DNA from: Thalassotalea psychrophila
GTDB lineage: Bacteria; Pseudomonadota; Gammaproteobacteria; Enterobacterales; Alteromonadaceae
Assembly: GCF_031583595.1 (NCBI RefSeq)
Contig: NZ_CP134145.1
Location: forward strand, 1,116,001-1,180,000
Direction: 5' to 3'
Length of the DNA: 64,000 nt
The notes under the pieces are model-generated. The model saw nothing but the letters and a program-made list of their open reading frames with translations, did not search any database and had not been told where the DNA came from. Both the position numbers and the translations under genes were made by a program. How positions within the stretch are numbered: position 1 is the first letter of the stretch; each line of letters opens with the position of its first letter. Shown here piece after piece: positions 43,323 through 53,213 of the stretch.

Positions 43323-46145
43323 ATGAGTGATTATAAACATACTTTAAATTTACCAGAAACTGCGTTTCCAATGCGTGGTGGTTTACCTCAACGTGAACCA
43401 AAAATGCTAAAAGAATGGGCCGATAAAGATTTATACGGTCAAATTCGCGCGGCAAAGAAAGGCAAAAAATCATTTATTTTGCATGATGGCCCTCCGTATG
43501 CAAACGGTAATATTCATTTAGGTCACGCAGTAAATAAAATTTTAAAAGACGTTATTGTTAAAGCTAAAACGCTATCTGATTTTAACTCACCTTATATTCC
43601 TGGTTGGGATTGTCATGGTTTACCAATTGAATTAGTGGTAGAAAAAAAATGGGGTAAGCCAGGTAAGAAACTTAACTCAGCTGAATTTCGTCAAAAATGT
43701 CGTGAATATGCACAAAAGCAAGTTGACGGCCAACGCGAAGATTTTAAACGTTTGGGTGTGTTTGCTGATTGGGATAATCCTTATTTAACCATGGATTTTA
43801 AAACTGAAGCTAATATCATTCGCGCTTTAGGTAAGATTACTGAAAACGGTCATTTACATCAGGGCTTTAAACCTGTGCATTGGTGTACAGATTGTGCATC
43901 TGCGCTTGCTGAAGCTGAAGTTGAATACCAAGATAAGTTCTCTCCTGCTATTGATGTTAAATTTACTGCACAAGATAGCGTTGCTGATTTATTTTCACAC
44001 CCTGAAGGGCACAAAGGTGAAGGACAAATTTCAATTGTTATTTGGACTACTACTCCTTGGACATTACCAGCCAACCGTGCGGTATCAGTTCACCCTGAAT
44101 TACAATACACCCTTGTACAAGTTGAAAGTGAGCATGGTCCACAACGTTTGATCTTAGGAACAGACTTAGTTGCGGATTGTATGGATCGTTTTGGTATTGA
44201 TAAATACCATGCACTAGGCTTTTGTGATGGTAGTGCATTAGAAAATATTCAAGTAAATCATCCGTTTTATGATTTTACTGTGCCAGTTATTTTAGGCGAT
44301 CATGTTACTACTGATTCTGGTACTGGTTGTGTACATACTGCACCTGGTCATGGTGTAGACGATTTCAATGTTGGTCGTACTTATAATTTAGAGGTTGCTA
44401 ACCCTGTTGGTGCAAATGGTGTTTACTTACCTGATACTCCATTACTTGCTGGTCAGCATGTGTTTAAAGCCAACGACAGTGTTGTAGAAATATTAAAAGA
44501 GCACGGCTCTTTAATGCATCATCATGCTTACGAGCACTCTTACCCACATTGCTGGAGACACAAAACACCTATTATTTTCCGTGCTACACCGCAGTGGTTT
44601 ATCAGCATGGATCAAAAAGGTTTACGTGAAGAGTCGTTAAAAGAAATTGAGAAAACTAAATGGATCCCAGATTGGGGCCAAAGCCGTATTCAGAAAATGG
44701 TGGAAGGTCGTCCAGACTGGTGTATATCTCGTCAACGTACTTGGGGCGTACCAATTGCTTTATTTGTTCATAAAGACACAGGTGCTTTACATCCAAAAGC
44801 TATTGAATTACTTGAGCAAGTTGCCTTAAAAGTTGAACAAGAGGGCATTCAAGCTTGGTTTGATTTAGACGCACACGAATTAATTGGTGATGACGCAGAA
44901 GAGTACGTTAAAGTTCCTGATACATTAGATGTATGGTTTGACTCAGGCGTTTCACACTACTCAGTTGTTAATGCCCGTGAAGAATTTGATGCCTCTGCCG
45001 ACTTATACCTAGAAGGCAGTGATCAACATCGTGGTTGGTTCATGTCATCGATGATATCTTCGGTTGCTATGAATGGTAAAGCGCCATACAACGAGGTATT
45101 AACGCACGGTTTTACCGTTGATGTTAAAGGCCATAAAATGTCTAAGTCTTTAGGCAACGTGGTAATGCCAAAAGAGATCACTGGTAAGCTTGGTGCTGAC
45201 ATCTTACGTTTATGGGTTGCTTCAGTTAACTACACTCAAGAAATCACTGTATCTGATGAAATTTTTAAGCGTCAAGCAGATGCTTATCGTCGTATTCGTA
45301 ATACTTCTCGTTTCTTATTGTCAAATATCAATGGTTTTGAACCAAGTAAGCATTCAGTTGCTCTAGAAGATATGGTGGCATTAGATCGTTGGGTTGTTGG
45401 TAAAGCTGCCGACTTACAAGAAGAAATCATCGCTGCTTACGATAACTATGAATTCCACACTGTAGTTCAAAAAATCATGAATTTCTGTATTTCTGAGTTA
45501 GGCGGTTTTTACTTAGATATAATTAAAGACAGACAGTACACCGCGAAAAGCGATGGTATTGCTCGTCGCTCATGTCAAACTGCTTTATACCTTATTGCAG
45601 AAGCTATGGTTCGCTGGATGGCGCCTATCTTGTCATTTACCGCACAAGAAATTTGGGCAACCCTACCTGGTGAACGTGATGAATTCGTGTTTACCGGTGC
45701 TTGGTTTGAAGGGTTAACAAAACTTGCCGAAGATGCACCATTAAACAACGACTACTGGTCTAGTTTATTAGATGTTCGTACTGAAGTTAACAAAGCGTTA
45801 GAGCAAGCTCGTCGAGACGAAATTGTTGGTGCAACGTTGCAAGCAAACGTTACTTTATTTGCTACGCAAGAGTTGGCTGATAAGTTATTGACTGTTGGTG
45901 ATGAATTGCGCTTTGCTTTAATCACATCAGCTGCGAACGTTGTAGTTGCTGCTGAACAACCAGAAGGTAGCGTAGCTACAGAAGTTAATGGTTTATGGGT
46001 AGCGATTACCGCGTCGTCAGGCACTAAATGTGAGCGTTGTTGGCATTACACTCTTGATGTTGGGCAAAACGAAACACACAGTGATTTGTGTGGTCGTTGT
46101 ATTACTAATATTGACGGTGAAGGCGAAACACGCCAGTTTGCTTAA
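43323..46145 (+). CDS. ileS: Isoleucyl-tRNA synthetase
   Basis: 940 aa class Ia synthetase. HIGH-type motif HLGH at 65-68 ([13 protein letters not shown]), KMSKS at 605-609, editing domain between them, and a C-terminal zinc site with CERCWHY and CGRC. Full length. Twenty-one bases after ribF and in the same operon. Confidence 0.97.
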   Translation: MSDYKHTLNLPETAFPMRGGLPQREPKMLKEWADKDLYGQIRAAKKGKKSFILHDGPPYANGNIHLGHAVNKILKDVIVKAKTLSDFNSPYIPGWDCHGLPIELVVEKKWGKPGKKLNSAEFRQKCREYAQKQVDGQREDFKRLGVFADWDNPYLTMDFKTEANIIRALGKITENGHLHQGFKPVHWCTDCASALAEAEVEYQDKFSPAIDVKFTAQDSVADLFSHPEGHKGEGQISIVIWTTTPWTLPANRAVSVHPELQYTLVQVESEHGPQRLILGTDLVADCMDRFGIDKYHALGFCDGSALENIQVNHPFYDFTVPVILGDHVTTDSGTGCVHTAPGHGVDDFNVGRTYNLEVANPVGANGVYLPDTPLLAGQHVFKANDSVVEILKEHGSLMHHHAYEHSYPHCWRHKTPIIFRATPQWFISMDQKGLREESLKEIEKTKWIPDWGQSRIQKMVEGRPDWCISRQRTWGVPIALFVHKDTGALHPKAIELLEQVALKVEQEGIQAWFDLDAHELIGDDAEEYVKVPDTLDVWFDSGVSHYSVVNAREEFDASADLYLEGSDQHRGWFMSSMISSVAMNGKAPYNEVLTHGFTVDVKGHKMSKSLGNVVMPKEITGKLGADILRLWVASVNYTQEITVSDEIFKRQADAYRRIRNTSRFLLSNINGFEPSKHSVALEDMVALDRWVVGKAADLQEEIIAAYDNYEFHTVVQKIMNFCISELGGFYLDIIKDRQYTAKSDGIARRSCQTALYLIAEAMVRWMAPILSFTAQEIWATLPGERDEFVFTGAWFEGLTKLAEDAPLNNDYWSSLLDVRTEVNKALEQARRDEIVGATLQANVTLFATQELADKLLTVGDELRFALITSAANVVVAAEQPEGSVATEVNGLWVAITASSGTKCERCWHYTLDVGQNETHSDLCGRCITNIDGEGETRQFA

Positions 46146-46228
46146 TAATTAATTTACTGCGGGCTTTTATAGGCGCCATTAATTTTGGCGTATAAATAGC
46201 GCGCAGTTGTTTAAGGTTTTAAAGTTGT

Positions 46229-46777
46229 ATGTCTGCAAAATTATTATTTACTAATACTGGCTTGCGTTGGCTATGGTTAGCTCTGATCATGTTAATTATC
46301 GATCAAGTAACCAAACAATCTGTCGTTGCTTTGATGGACTATCGTGAATCGATCAAAGTTATGCCGTTTTTTAACTTAACTTATGTCCATAATCCTGGCG
46401 CTGCGTTTAGCTTTTTAGCTGATCAAGGTGGCTGGCAACGATGGTTCTTTACTGCAATTGCTGGCGTGGTAAGTATATTCCTTGTTGTATGGATGGCTAA
46501 AACCCCAAAACAAGACAAACTTATCGCGATTTCATTTGCGTTAATTTTAAGTGGCGCAGTGGGTAACTTAATTGACCGAATGATGTTTGGTTATGTTATC
46601 GATTTTCTAGATTTTTATGTAGGTAATAAGCACTGGCCTGCTTTTAATGTTGCTGACTCAGCCATATTTGTTGGTGCTGGTCTAATGATATTAGATGCCT
46701 TTCGCGATAGCGCAAACAGTGCCAAACAAAGTGACACAAAACAAGAGTCTAAAACTAAAGATTCTGGAGTAAAGTAG
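46229..46777 (+). CDS. lspA: Lipoprotein signal peptidase LspA
   Basis: 182 aa with four membrane helices. The aspartyl protease residues are in GAVGNLIDRM and FNVADSAIF. It cuts the signal peptide of diacylglyceryl-modified prolipoproteins, after Lgt. A Lys/Ser/Asp-rich cytoplasmic tail (about 158-182) is slightly longer than in E. coli. Confidence 0.95.
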   Translation: MSAKLLFTNTGLRWLWLALIMLIIDQVTKQSVVALMDYRESIKVMPFFNLTYVHNPGAAFSFLADQGGWQRWFFTAIAGVVSIFLVVWMAKTPKQDKLIAISFALILSGAVGNLIDRMMFGYVIDFLDFYVGNKHWPAFNVADSAIFVGAGLMILDAFRDSANSAKQSDTKQESKTKDSGVK

Positions 46778-46778
46778 T

Positions 46779-47228
46779 ATGTCAGATGAGAAAAAAAGCA
46801 TGTCAACAATTGTAGCTGATTCAAGCATTTTAATGCATATCACCATGAAACTTTCAGACGGTTCAGCTGCTGATAGCACTAAAGTTAACAATAAACCTGC
46901 TAAAGTTAATATGGGGGATCAAAGTTTATCTCCTGCATTTGAACAGCAATTAATTGGCCTGAGCCAAGGTGATTCAAAAGAATTCACCTTAGCAGCAAAA
47001 GATGCTTTTGGTGATGTTAACCCTGAAAATATTCATTATTTAGATCGTCAAAAATTTAATAGTGATACACCTGCTGAAGTTGGTAGTATTGTAACTTTTA
47101 CCCAGCCCGGAGGTGAGATACCTGGCATCATTCGTGAAGTGAATGATTTATCGGTAACGGTAGACTTTAATCATCCATTAGCTGGCCAAGAAATTACCTT
47201 TGCTGTTGATGTTGTCGACATTTTATAA
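46779..47228 (+). CDS. fkpB: FKBP-type peptidyl-prolyl isomerase FkpB (SlpA)
   Basis: 149 aa. SlyD/FkpB-type fold with an FKBP core interrupted by an insert-in-flap (about 70-125): GLSQGDSKEFTL, DVNPENIHYLDRQKF, then DFNHPLAGQEITFAVDVV. It lacks the His-rich tail of SlyD. It starts one base after lspA. Confidence 0.92.
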   Translation: MSDEKKSMSTIVADSSILMHITMKLSDGSAADSTKVNNKPAKVNMGDQSLSPAFEQQLIGLSQGDSKEFTLAAKDAFGDVNPENIHYLDRQKFNSDTPAEVGSIVTFTQPGGEIPGIIREVNDLSVTVDFNHPLAGQEITFAVDVVDIL

Positions 47229-47246
47229 ACATTTAAGAAATATCTG

Positions 47247-48176
47247 ATGGAAATTATATTAGCAAACCCTCGCGGCTTTTGTGCTGGCGTTGATAGAGCA
47301 ATTAGTATTGTTGATAGAGCGCTTGATTTATTTGATGCGCCTATTTATGTTCGCCATGAAGTAGTGCATAACAAGTTTGTTGTTGACGGTTTAAAAAATC
47401 GTGGTGCTGTATTTGTAGAGTCACTTAACGAAGTGCCAGATGATATGACGGTTATATTTTCTGCCCATGGTGTGTCAAAAGCTGTACGTCAAAATGCTAA
47501 AGACCGTGGTTTAAAAGTATTTGATGCCACTTGCCCGTTAGTAACCAAAGTTCATATGGAAGTTACTCGAGCTTCTCGTAAAAACCATGAATGTATTTTA
47601 ATTGGCCATGCTGGACATCCTGAAGTAGAAGGCACTATGGGCCAATACGAATCTGAGGTTGGCGGTATTTATTTAGTTGAGTCTGTTGAAGACGTAACTA
47701 ATCTAGAAGTTAAAAATTCTGATGTTTTATTTTATTGCTCGCAAACTACGTTATCTGTAGATGATACATCTGAAGTAGTTGATGCCCTTCGTGCAAAGTT
47801 TCCTAATATTGCCGGCCCACGTAAAGACGATATTTGTTATGCAACGCAAAACCGTCAAGACGCAGTGCGTTCTATGGCAAATAAAGCTGAGTTGCTATTA
47901 GTGGTTGGTGCGAAGAATAGTTCAAATTCAAATCGTTTACGAGAACTATCAGAAAAATTAGGCACTACCTCATACCTAATAGATGGCGCTGACGATATTG
48001 AAGAAAACTGGCTAACAGGCATAGAAAAAATCGGAGTAACTGCTGGAGCATCAGCACCAGAAGTACTTGTTGCTCAGGTTGTTGAAAAGCTGAAAGCTTT
48101 CGGTGGTAAAGTGGTTATTGAAAACCCTGGTCGAGAAGAAACAACAGTATTTGCTGTACCTGCCGAACTTAGATGA
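47247..48176 (+). CDS. ispH: 4-hydroxy-3-methylbut-2-enyl diphosphate reductase IspH
   Basis: 309 aa. Three cluster cysteines: Cys12 ([12 protein letters not shown]), Cys96 (DATCPLVTK) and Cys197 ([10 protein letters not shown]). It performs the last step of the MEP isoprenoid pathway. A tandem repeat begins directly after the stop codon. Confidence 0.96.
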   Translation: MEIILANPRGFCAGVDRAISIVDRALDLFDAPIYVRHEVVHNKFVVDGLKNRGAVFVESLNEVPDDMTVIFSAHGVSKAVRQNAKDRGLKVFDATCPLVTKVHMEVTRASRKNHECILIGHAGHPEVEGTMGQYESEVGGIYLVESVEDVTNLEVKNSDVLFYCSQTTLSVDDTSEVVDALRAKFPNIAGPRKDDICYATQNRQDAVRSMANKAELLLVVGAKNSSNSNRLRELSEKLGTTSYLIDGADDIEENWLTGIEKIGVTAGASAPEVLVAQVVEKLKAFGGKVVIENPGREETTVFAVPAELR

Positions 48177-48248
48177 CCGAAGCCAGAGCGTAGTCCCAAA
48201 CCGAAGCCAGAGCGCAGTCCCAAACCGAAGCCAGAGCGCAGTCCTGAA
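48177..48248. repeat. Three tandem 24-bp repeats downstream of ispH
   Basis: Unit CCGAAGCCAGAGCGCAGTCC plus four bases (CAAA, CAAA, TGAA) at 48177-48200, 48201-48224 and 48225-48248. Copy 1 has one internal difference. The first unit abuts the ispH stop. Confidence 0.92.
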
Positions 48249-48260
48249 CTCATTTCAGGA
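48242..48260. repeat. Hairpin TCCTGAA-ctcat-TTCAGGA
   Basis: Seven-base arms with a five-base loop; TCAGGATCT recurs about 22 bases further on (48277-48285). No T run, so a terminator role is doubtful. Confidence 0.6.
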
Positions 48261-48374
48261 TCTATCCAGGCTCTATTCAGGATCTCTGTTTCGCATACAA
48301 TTATATCTATTAAAACATAACAACGTACGGTATCTGCACTATACTTAATTAATCATTAAAGCAAGGAGGCTAAT

Positions 48375-48965
48375 ATGATTAATATCTCATCGCACGTTCA
48401 CTATTTACATCGCAAAAAAAACGGTTTTTCTCTTATCGAACTTATGGTCACTATTGCGATCATGTCATCATTATTTACCATCGGTATGCCCAGCTACAAC
48501 GACTTAATACAGCGCTACCATATAAAAACAGAGGTAGATAAATGGTTACTTGTATTAAACCATGCTCGGCAAGCAGCAATTACTAGTGGCAATATTATAA
48601 CGCTTTGTCCAAGTGGTAATGGCTTTAGCTGTGGAAAATATTGGCATGAAGGTGCGATACTCTTTATCGACAATAATAGGGACCATCGCAAAGATAATAA
48701 TGAAGTGATATTAGAAGTTGTCGAAGCGTCTAACAAACAACAAGTACTTACCTGGCGTGCATTTCAAAATAGAAATTATATCCAATTTCAGCAGAATGGC
48801 TTTACCTGGAATCAAAATGGTACGTTAAGAGTTTGCTCTGATGATCCATCGTTAAAATATAATAGGGCACTTATTGTTACTCGCTCAGGTCGTATTCGGC
48901 TTTCAACCGACAGCGACGGAAATGGTATTCATGAAGATGCTGCCGGTGATGAGGTAAGTTGCTAG
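48375..48965 (+). CDS. FimT/FimU-type minor pilin (GspH family)
   Basis: 196 aa. Prepilin leader ending KKNG, then FSLIELMVTIAIMSSLFTIG with Glu5. The C-terminal GspH-like domain includes TLCPSGNGFSCG and RIRLSTDSDGNG. A strong AAGGAGG lies before the ATG. It is transcribed towards the leftward minor pilin operon and stands apart from it. FimT/FimU proteins help prime type IVa pilus assembly. Confidence 0.88.
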   Translation: MINISSHVHYLHRKKNGFSLIELMVTIAIMSSLFTIGMPSYNDLIQRYHIKTEVDKWLLVLNHARQAAITSGNIITLCPSGNGFSCGKYWHEGAILFIDNNRDHRKDNNEVILEVVEASNKQQVLTWRAFQNRNYIQFQQNGFTWNQNGTLRVCSDDPSLKYNRALIVTRSGRIRLSTDSDGNGIHEDAAGDEVSC

Positions 48966-49008
48966 TTAACTCAATTAATTAACAGCCAATTAAAAGCCTC
49001 GTAAATAT

Positions 49009-49452
49009 TTACCAACATGCATTATTTTCAACACCTTGGTTATTCATAGCTTTACGCTCTGTTAAGTTGTTTAGTGCAAAGCTCATGCAATCTTCATCTT
49101 TGGCTTGGCTGTTTATTGCTTTTGCCGTTAAAACAAAGCTATCTTGGCCATCATCTACATAAGTTTTTATTTCAACGCTCAACTGATAAAAGCCTTCACT
49201 GCTTAAAGATGATTGATGATTCAGCCCTGTTGCTGAGCTTATATCTGTAGAGTAATGCATGTGTTGGTTATAAAACTTTTCTTGAGCAATTGCCAACTTC
49301 ATTAATGTTTCAGTGGCATCAATTCGTCTTGCTTTGAGCACATAACTTTTAAAGCTTGCATGAGCAATGCTAGTTAAAATTCCAATAATAGCTAATGTGA
49401 TCATTAGTTCCAGTAAAGTGAAACCAAGCCCTTGCTTGCAGTAACTTTTCAT
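49009..49452 (-). CDS. PilE-type minor pilin
   Basis: 147 aa. Leader MKSYCKQGLG, then FTLLELMITLAIIGILTSIAHASF with Glu5. Ends with a Cys pair (EDCMSFAL and ENNACW), as in PilE/PilA-like minor pilins. Last gene of the leftward pilV-W-X-E cluster. Confidence 0.87.
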   Translation of the reverse strand: MKSYCKQGLGFTLLELMITLAIIGILTSIAHASFKSYVLKARRIDATETLMKLAIAQEKFYNQHMHYSTDISSATGLNHQSSLSSEGFYQLSVEIKTYVDDGQDSFVLTAKAINSQAKDEDCMSFALNNLTERKAMNNQGVENNACW

Positions 49453-49461
49453 TAAATGTCC

Positions 49462-49968
49462 TTATTCTGAGGTTGAGGCAGAGGCAACTGGAATTGCAAT
49501 AAATCGGTGTAGCTCATATTCAGAGCCGTAGTTTAACTGGCTATAAATAAGAACTTTAAATAAGTGATGGTCTACCCCCTGGCTTGGTTGGGTTAACTTG
49601 GCTTGTATGCCCAAATAAATCACCACAAATTTACTGTTATTTGCACTGGCCAAAACACTGTTGGTATCTTGCCAATTAATGTCACTATTAAATAAGGCAA
49701 TATCAGTCGCGTAATAGCCTTTACTGTTTAGATTTAATTCAGTATTTGTATCGAGCAAATTTTTAATATGAAGCTTGGCATCAACTACTACTTGTTCAGC
49801 GTTATTTTTAATGAGTAATTGGCGCTGATAATGGTTTGCCATTTTGCTTTGATTGAGGGCATTTTTAAATAACGTGGTCGCAATTAAAGTCACTAGCAGC
49901 AGCATAAGTAAATTTGTTGCTAGCACTAAACCTTGGCATTTAGGGAGTAAATGAATATGTATGTTCAT
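49462..49968 (-). CDS. PilX-like minor pilin
   Basis: 168 aa. Starts with a short leader and the hydrophobic segment LVLATNLLMLLLVTLIATTLF (about 14-34), without the Glu5 of other pilins, a feature of PilX/GspK-like subunits. Placed between pilW and pilE genes, where pilX normally lies. The divergent sequence makes the call mostly positional. Confidence 0.7.
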   Translation of the reverse strand: MNIHIHLLPKCQGLVLATNLLMLLLVTLIATTLFKNALNQSKMANHYQRQLLIKNNAEQVVVDAKLHIKNLLDTNTELNLNSKGYYATDIALFNSDINWQDTNSVLASANNSKFVVIYLGIQAKLTQPSQGVDHHLFKVLIYSQLNYGSEYELHRFIAIPVASASTSE

Positions 49969-49999
49969 TAATAATTCCTTTTACTAATGTTGAATTTAA

Positions 50000-50923
50000 T
50001 CAGCGATAATTAAACGTATATTGATATTGTTGTCGATAGAAATGATCATTTACTTGATAACTAACATCAGCGAGTTGGTAAGTTTTATTATCTAAATGGC
50101 TAGCGTCAGGACAATCACTCCTAACTAATAAATCAACTTTCACACTATGTACCAACTGCCAGTTAGTTATTTGATCAGGGTTTACATACTTGTCCGCTTT
50201 GCCATCAATATCTGCATCGATTGTAAATTGAATTTGTAGGTGTTCAACTCCCGCTAATAACTCTTCTTTCTGTGGGCGGCCGTTTACTAGGGTTTGCCAA
50301 AACAGTGCCGGGATCAATTTACCTTTGCAGGTGCGAGAGCTATCTGCGATAAAAAAACTATGAGCAATAATTAACTGGCTTATTGGTGAAGGTAAATCGT
50401 TGTTCATTGCTAAGCCTCTATCTTTGCCAATAAATAATCTATGCTGGTTGCTTAAGCTTCTTACATAAATTTGTTCATTATCATAGCTGGAAAGTGGCTG
50501 AGTATTGGCATATCTAAGGGTTAATATATCTCCTTGCAAGTAGCTATCATTATTGACACATGCATAAGTATTCGCCGAGTTATTTACGGCAAAAATAGTT
50601 TGTTTTAATTGTCGTCCCCAAGAAGTACCTCCCTCTAAACAACTCGTGTTGTTGATATCGGTTAATGATGCACTGCCAGTAAAGTTGGAAAACGCTAATG
50701 CATTTGCCCAGTAGCGACTTTGCTTAATATCATTTTCAAGTAATGCAAAAGTAAAGCGCGCGGTTTCTTGCATTCGTGAACTGCTTTTAATCAAAGCAAA
50801 GCTCTTGTTCATTGCGATTAAACTTTGCATACTCAACGTTAATAAGAACAGCCCTAAGGTTAGAGAAATCATTACTTCGATGAGAGTAAACCCACGATAT
50901 TTATAAAAGTGATAAATACCCAT
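50000..50923 (-). CDS. PilW-like minor pilin
   Basis: 307 aa. Leader ending YRG, then FTLIEVMISLTLGLFLLTLSMQS with Glu5, followed by the PilW-type region with SRMQETARFTFALLENDIKQSRYW. Length is normal for PilW. Four bases from the upstream pilV gene. Confidence 0.87.
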   Translation of the reverse strand: MGIYHFYKYRGFTLIEVMISLTLGLFLLTLSMQSLIAMNKSFALIKSSSRMQETARFTFALLENDIKQSRYWANALAFSNFTGSASLTDINNTSCLEGGTSWGRQLKQTIFAVNNSANTYACVNNDSYLQGDILTLRYANTQPLSSYDNEQIYVRSLSNQHRLFIGKDRGLAMNNDLPSPISQLIIAHSFFIADSSRTCKGKLIPALFWQTLVNGRPQKEELLAGVEHLQIQFTIDADIDGKADKYVNPDQITNWQLVHSVKVDLLVRSDCPDASHLDNKTYQLADVSYQVNDHFYRQQYQYTFNYR

Positions 50924-50926
50924 AGT

Positions 50927-51469
50927 TCATCTAATAGTGCGGGTTAATGTTGCGCATTCTAAATCGCTACTGCTTTTCTGCGGGCAATTTAAACCTGTAG
51001 AGCCATTACGATTTTGATCCCAACGAACAATAACTTTTGCCTGATTTTCACTTATCACAACCTCTGCTTGTCCTGATGGTAATGATTTAGCAATATTAAC
51101 TTGCCACAAGCTAATATCGTGCTTGGCCAATTGTGAGCTTGTACAGCTATTTGACCGACAATCAGTGAGTACAGTAATTTGTTGATTGGAAGAAAGTTGA
51201 TAACTATTTAAAGCACTTGGGTTTGCAGCAATCATTTCTGTCATTTGCTGAGCAAAGCTAGCGGCTTTATTTGCATAGCTAGCGCTTTGTACTTCTACCA
51301 TGGCATTGAGTTGCAATTTTGCTAAACCTAACATCCCAAATGAAATAATAATCATACTGATCAATACTTCCATCAATGAAAAACCATTGTTCTTGGCTAT
51401 AGGTAAAAAAGGCATAGGGCATTTAAAAAATGAAAGGTTTTTTACGGCTGAGTTTGTAGAGTTCGTCAT
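50927..51469 (-). CDS. PilV-like minor pilin
   Basis: 180 aa. Longer leader (about 28 residues, ending AKNNG), then FSLMEVLISMIIISFGMLGLAKLQ with Glu5, the PilV signature. First gene of the leftward operon; AAGGA precedes the ATG on the minus strand. Ordinary PilV length, in contrast to the paralogue in the rightward operon. Confidence 0.87.
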   Translation of the reverse strand: MTNSTNSAVKNLSFFKCPMPFLPIAKNNGFSLMEVLISMIIISFGMLGLAKLQLNAMVEVQSASYANKAASFAQQMTEMIAANPSALNSYQLSSNQQITVLTDCRSNSCTSSQLAKHDISLWQVNIAKSLPSGQAEVVISENQAKVIVRWDQNRNGSTGLNCPQKSSSDLECATLTRTIR

Positions 51470-51825
51470 TTAATCACATCCTTGTTTTTAAATTCACTAA
51501 TAATTAATAGTAGATAATCTTCATTTTATCTAATTTTTCTTTACGATTGCTTACTTTTAACGCGGCTTTCAGCTATTTAGAAACGCTAAAAAACTAAAAA
51601 GGATTAATAATTTATGGCTAAAAAATAGTAGTTTTGCGCATTTAGTGCTAAATTTAGTTATAAGTACAAAAAGGTTATCAAATTTAGATAAACTAAAATG
51701 GATGATGATTTTTTAAGATACAAGCAATTACATTAAAAAAATAACAAAGCACATTATAGGATATTACGTTGCGATACAAAGGAAGCGCTACCAAAGCTAA
51801 ATGCTTTGGCAGGGGTATTGAAACA
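51470..51825. other. Shared divergent control region of two minor pilin operons
   Basis: 356 bases, very AT-rich, without a gene. It must hold promoters for both operons but I find no convincing -35/-10 pair or sigma-54 site. One hairpin, CCAAAGC-taaat-GCTTTGG (51791-51809), lies just before the ribosome binding site of the rightward operon. Confidence 0.6.
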
Positions 51826-52410
51826 ATGAAAAAAATAAGCGGTTTAACATTAATAGAAATTCTTATCACCATACTCATTTTGAGTATTCTAGCTGGCGTG
51901 GCTGGTCCTAGCTTTTTAGACTCTTTTGACAAACGCAAACTGATCAGTGCCACAGAGCAACTTTATTCATCCCTGCAACAAGCTCGTAGTGAATCTTTAA
52001 GTCGATCAAAAACAATTTATTGGAAAGCTACCACATTACGTTCAAAAAATTGGGCTTTTGGCATGAGTGAAGATGCTTTTTGCAACCCTTTAATTACAGT
52101 AAATACCGATGCTAACGCTTGTGTGTTGACCGTCGATGATGGCGATGGTGATTATAATGCCGAAGATGATGCCGTGATGCATCGAATATCAGGCCTCGAC
52201 TTTGATGAAATCAGCATTAAGAGATCATATAGCGGTTCTACTACTGACGAAATAAAATTTGACCCTACCAGAGGCACAACAGATGTAGGTGGCTACCGCT
52301 ATTACACATTAACGTCTGAATTGGGCAAGGATGTACAAATAAGACTTTCTATAATTGGCACGATAAAGATTTGCTCTGACGATATTAGTGATTATGAGGG
52401 ATGCAGCTAA
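51826..52410 (+). CDS. FimT/FimU-type minor pilin (GspH family)
   Basis: 194 aa from the ATG at 51826 (AGGGG upstream), which gives a short leader MKKISG before LTLIEILITILILSILAGVAGPSF. A TTG at 51769 would give an odd 25-residue leader and is rejected. The GspH domain follows, with SATEQLYSSLQQARSESLSR. First gene of the rightward cluster; overlaps the next gene's stop/start at TAATG. Confidence 0.87.
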   Translation: MKKISGLTLIEILITILILSILAGVAGPSFLDSFDKRKLISATEQLYSSLQQARSESLSRSKTIYWKATTLRSKNWAFGMSEDAFCNPLITVNTDANACVLTVDDGDGDYNAEDDAVMHRISGLDFDEISIKRSYSGSTTDEIKFDPTRGTTDVGGYRYYTLTSELGKDVQIRLSIIGTIKICSDDISDYEGCS

Positions 52411-53213
52411 TGTTTAAAAATATTAAACCGTTATCATCTAGCAAAGGTTTTACCTTAATTGAATTATTATTAAGTATGGTCTTTGGCTTAATTGTACTCT
52501 CTGGAGTTATTTACGTTTATCTGGCAGTTATTGTCAGCTCATCTGAAACATTAAAATCAACCAAATTAAACACTCAATTAATGACCATGATGTCGATAAT
52601 GGTAAATGATGTACGCAGAGCTGGTTTTTGGGGTAACCCCGATGCTTTGCCTTCTGCAGATAATCCATTCAATGTTGATAATGATACATTGCTTACTATT
52701 TTTTCCAATGCCACTGCTAGTGTTGATGAAAATACTAATACTGATGGCTATTGCCTGTTATTTTCTTATGATAAAAATGGTGATGGTAGTGTCGATGCTG
52801 CTGGCGACGTAGAATATTTTGGCTTTCGATTTAGCCGAAGTGACGGTACTGTTGAGATGGCGGTTAATTCGGCGCAAGTTCCAGCGATTACTTGCTCGGG
52901 TGGGACTTGGTTTCCATTGAGCGATCCCGATTTAATCGAAATAACCTCCTTAACCTTTAATCCTGCAGAGTCTGCTTGTGTTAATTCATCTGAGCCTGAT
53001 GGTTTTGACTCAGCTTCTGATGCTGATTCCACTGTTGATGATGTTGGTGAAAAAGATTGTTATACAGTTGCCCCTACTGCCGGTCATATAACGGTTGAAA
53101 CCCGGGAAATACTGATTACTTTAACGGGGCGATTAAAAAGTGACTCTGAAGTGACGGCAAAAATTAAACAAACTGTACGAGTAAGAAATGACGTAGTGAG
53201 GGTGAGAGCATGA
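52410..53213 (+). CDS. PilW-like minor pilin
   Basis: 267 aa from the ATG at 52410, with GAGGG nine bases upstream. Leader ending SKG, then FTLIELLLSMVFGLIVLSGVIYVYLAV with Glu5; VNDVRRAGFWGNPDA is the PilW hallmark. Ends with a four-base overlap into pilX. Confidence 0.88.
   Translation: MFKNIKPLSSSKGFTLIELLLSMVFGLIVLSGVIYVYLAVIVSSSETLKSTKLNTQLMTMMSIMVNDVRRAGFWGNPDALPSADNPFNVDNDTLLTIFSNATASVDENTNTDGYCLLFSYDKNGDGSVDAAGDVEYFGFRFSRSDGTVEMAVNSAQVPAITCSGGTWFPLSDPDLIEITSLTFNPAESACVNSSEPDGFDSASDADSTVDDVGEKDCYTVAPTAGHITVETREILITLTGRLKSDSEVTAKIKQTVRVRNDVVRVRA

Noticed and set aside
48103..48348. 81-codon frame running through the 24-bp repeats after ispH
   Set aside because: It begins inside ispH in another frame and only translates the repeat; no plausible start signal.
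51741..51825. Leader hairpin of the rightward minor pilin operon as a cyclic-di-GMP (GEMM) riboswitch
   Set aside because: The segment has a CAAAG and a GGGGT reminiscent of GEMM, but I cannot find the first hairpin with a GNRA loop or a matching receptor; a covariance-model search would decide.
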